In this document: positions 60,585-64,000 of the stretch, one piece after another
Numbering within the stretch: position 1 is the stretch's first letter
How the letters are laid out: each line of letters begins with the position of its first letter
Assembly (NCBI GenBank): GCA_014653365.1
Contig: JACWEQ010000003.1
Coordinates: 58,501 to 122,500 of the forward strand
DNA: 64,000 nucleotides
Source of the DNA: Pelagibacterales bacterium SAG-MED49
GTDB taxonomy: Bacteria; Pseudomonadota; Alphaproteobacteria; Pelagibacterales; Pelagibacteraceae
Direction: 5' to 3'
Program-made: the position numbers and the translations under genes
The notes under the pieces: model-generated
What the model was told of the DNA's origin: nothing
Databases searched by the model: none
Seen by the model: only the letters and a program-made list of their open reading frames with translations

Positions 60585-61873
60585 TTTAATCCAATAATTT
60601 TTTCTGATTTTAGAACGTCTAATCTAATTTTATTAGTTTCAAATAACTTTCTTTTATTTCCTTTTAAAATTTTACCAGATGGAAGCTTTAATTTTTGGGA
60701 ATTTACTTTTTTTTTATTAACAATTACTTCATAGTGCAAGTGTGGACCAGTTGATTTTCCTGTAGAACCAACATATCCAATTGTTTGACCCTGTTTAACT
60801 CTTACACCATTTTTAATTCCTCGCGCAAATTTTGACATGTGAGCATAAACTGTTTCATAAGTTGAATTATGTCTAATTTTTATACAGTTACCACCTCCTC
60901 CACACCAGCCAACTTTTTTAATTATTCCATTTCCAGATGCCATAATTGGAGTTCCTTTTGGAGCTGCAAAGTCAGTACCTCTATGCATTTTATTAAATCC
61001 ATCAATTGGATGTTTTCTCATCCCAAAAGATGAGGATAATCTTGCACCATTAATAGGAGTTTTCATTAATGCTTTTTGTACACTTTTACCATTTTTGTCA
61101 TAATGACCTTCGTGATTTTCATCATTAAAATAATATAATGGATTATCTTGACCGCTGAGTTTAAGATTTGCGTAAAGAATTTCACCTGTTTCAATTACCT
61201 TTTTATTCTTATCAATGAACACTTCGTACATAATTTGAAATTTATCTTCATTCCGAATATCTCTTTGAAAATCTACTTGAAAACCATAAATTCTTGCAAA
61301 TTCAATAATAGTATTAGATGGAATATTTTGATCTGTACAGGCCTTATATAAGCTTTGTAAAATTATATTTTCTTTATAAATAATTTTTTTATCTAATTTT
61401 ATAGTTAAAATCTCGTGATTGAATTTTTTATTTTCATAATCTCTTGATAAGTAAATTTTTTCTGTATTTGAAATTTTAAAAACAAATTCTTTTATTTTGT
61501 TATTAGTTTGATCTAATGTAATTTGAATTTTTTGATTTGTATTTAATTTATTAATATTAATTTTATTTAAAAGATTTTCTTTAAGAGTTTTAACTTCTTC
61601 TTTATCAATAGAATAATCACTTAATATCTTGTCAAAAGTTTCACCAGATTTAATTTTATGGTTATATATTTTATATTTGGGTTCTAGGTTATTTATAATT
61701 TTATTCAGAGTTTTTTGAAAATAAATATTATTAATAAAATTATTATATTTTCTAACACTTAAATTTTTTTCATGATTTAAGTATAATGAAATAAGTATCG
61801 TAATTATAAAAAAAAAAATTAATGTTATTACTTTTATGTTTCTTATTAGTGGTAATGTAATTTTTTTTAGCAT
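60581..61873 (-). CDS. M23-family peptidoglycan endopeptidase
   Basis: HRGTDFAAPKGTPIMASGNGIIKKVGWCGGGGNCI, VYAHMSKFARGIKNG, GPHLHYEVIVN. Confidence 0.93.
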   Translation of the reverse strand: MLKKITLPLIRNIKVITLIFFFIITILISLYLNHEKNLSVRKYNNFINNIYFQKTLNKIINNLEPKYKIYNHKIKSGETFDKILSDYSIDKEEVKTLKENLLNKININKLNTNQKIQITLDQTNNKIKEFVFKISNTEKIYLSRDYENKKFNHEILTIKLDKKIIYKENIILQSLYKACTDQNIPSNTIIEFARIYGFQVDFQRDIRNEDKFQIMYEVFIDKNKKVIETGEILYANLKLSGQDNPLYYFNDENHEGHYDKNGKSVQKALMKTPINGARLSSSFGMRKHPIDGFNKMHRGTDFAAPKGTPIMASGNGIIKKVGWCGGGGNCIKIRHNSTYETVYAHMSKFARGIKNGVRVKQGQTIGYVGSTGKSTGPHLHYEVIVNKKKVNSQKLKLPSGKILKGNKRKLFETNKIRLDVLKSEKIIGLN

Positions 61874-62212
61874 TTTAAAATTTATTCATATGAATTATTA
61901 GTTTAGCGATGTAAAAAAATCAAAAAAAACCCAATAAAATCATCAATTTTTGCTATTTTTTTTACTCTTAAATGCTTGATTTCCTTTTATTTTAGCCTAT
62001 AAGCGTCACACTTTCTTATTAAGATTATTGTTTGCTCAATAGATTAGTGAGGATTATTGGGCTTTTTAGGTCCAATTAGTTATTTAAAACGTAAAAATTT
62101 AAGAAGAGAAGTGTGGACGGTTAAGGTTACCAAAATTTGTCGTACACACTTCAACATTATATAAATTTTATTCTTAGAATTTATATAGAAGCTAGTGTGC
62201 GCCGTTTTTAAA

Positions 62213-63686
<1,474 letters not shown>

Positions 63687-63782
63687 AAGGATGAGTGAAA
63701 GTAAAATTTCATTCTAAATAATATACATCGGTAATGTTGACCGTCCTCATTTCTCTTCTTAAAGTAATGTTTCCTTCTTGTA

Positions 63783-63859
63783 GGGCCGGTAGCTCAGTTG
63801 GTTAGAGCACACCCTTGATAAGGGTGGGGTCGAAAGTTCGAGTCTTTCTCGGCCCACCA
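63783..63859 (+). tRNA. tRNA-Ile (anticodon GAT)
   Basis: GGGCCGG...CACCC-TTGATAA-GGGTG...GTTCGAGTC...CGGCCC ACCA in the 16S-23S spacer. Confidence 0.97.
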
Positions 63860-63868
63860 TACTTAACT

Positions 63869-63944
63869 GGGGGATTAGCTCAGCTGGGAGAGCGCCTGAT
63901 TTGCATTCAGGAGGTCAGCGGTTCGATCCCGCTATCCTCCACCA
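63869..63944 (+). tRNA. tRNA-Ala (anticodon TGC)
   Basis: GGGGGAT...anticodon TGC...ATCCTCC ACCA with G3:T70; in the 16S-23S spacer. Confidence 0.97.
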
Positions 63945-64000
63945 GGAAACATTTAGTTATCAAAATTGTGAATAAAAATAATAATTAATATCAATATCTA

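Noticed and set aside
62033-62046. TGCTCAATAGATT as a boxA antitermination site in the rRNA leader
   Set aside because: Only partial match to the boxA consensus; not enough to call by eye.

Overview
The window is an AT-rich, gene-dense segment of a streamlined alphaproteobacterial genome. The 16S rRNA sequence, the gene order and a glycine riboswitch on malate synthase all point to the SAR11/Pelagibacter lineage. It is mostly housekeeping operons: def-fmt-truA; dapD/dapE-argB-yidC-yidD-rnpA-rpmH; dcd-murA-hisD-infA; hisS-hisZ-hisG; trxA/folC-accD-trpA-trpB-trpF-pyrF-ihfB-rpsA-cmk-aroA-lptB-lptC-kdsD-rnd; argD-argF; kdsB-pheA-ffs-dnaX-ebfC-recR; glcB; accA; secA; argJ; lysC-ispG-prfA-prmC; then a 16S-tRNA-Ile-tRNA-Ala rRNA operon start. 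The one clearly accessory locus is at about 20.2-22.4 kb. There a lone AIPR-family (abortive-infection-like) gene is bracketed by a perfect 23-bp direct repeat, with a second, degenerate repeat pair outside it. It lies next to rmuC, a PD-(D/E)XK (MGME1/Cas4-like) nuclease and exonuclease I. RNA features hold several oddities: a tRNA-Thr on the minus strand with a non-canonical T-loop, a tRNA-Phe with an altered 18-55 tertiary pair, a tRNA-His lacking an encoded G-1 and abutting hisS, an SRP RNA with a UAAC tetraloop, a compact tandem glycine riboswitch, a possible dnaX slippage site, and an identifiable 16S processing stem. All calls are from reading the sequence; no database search was run.
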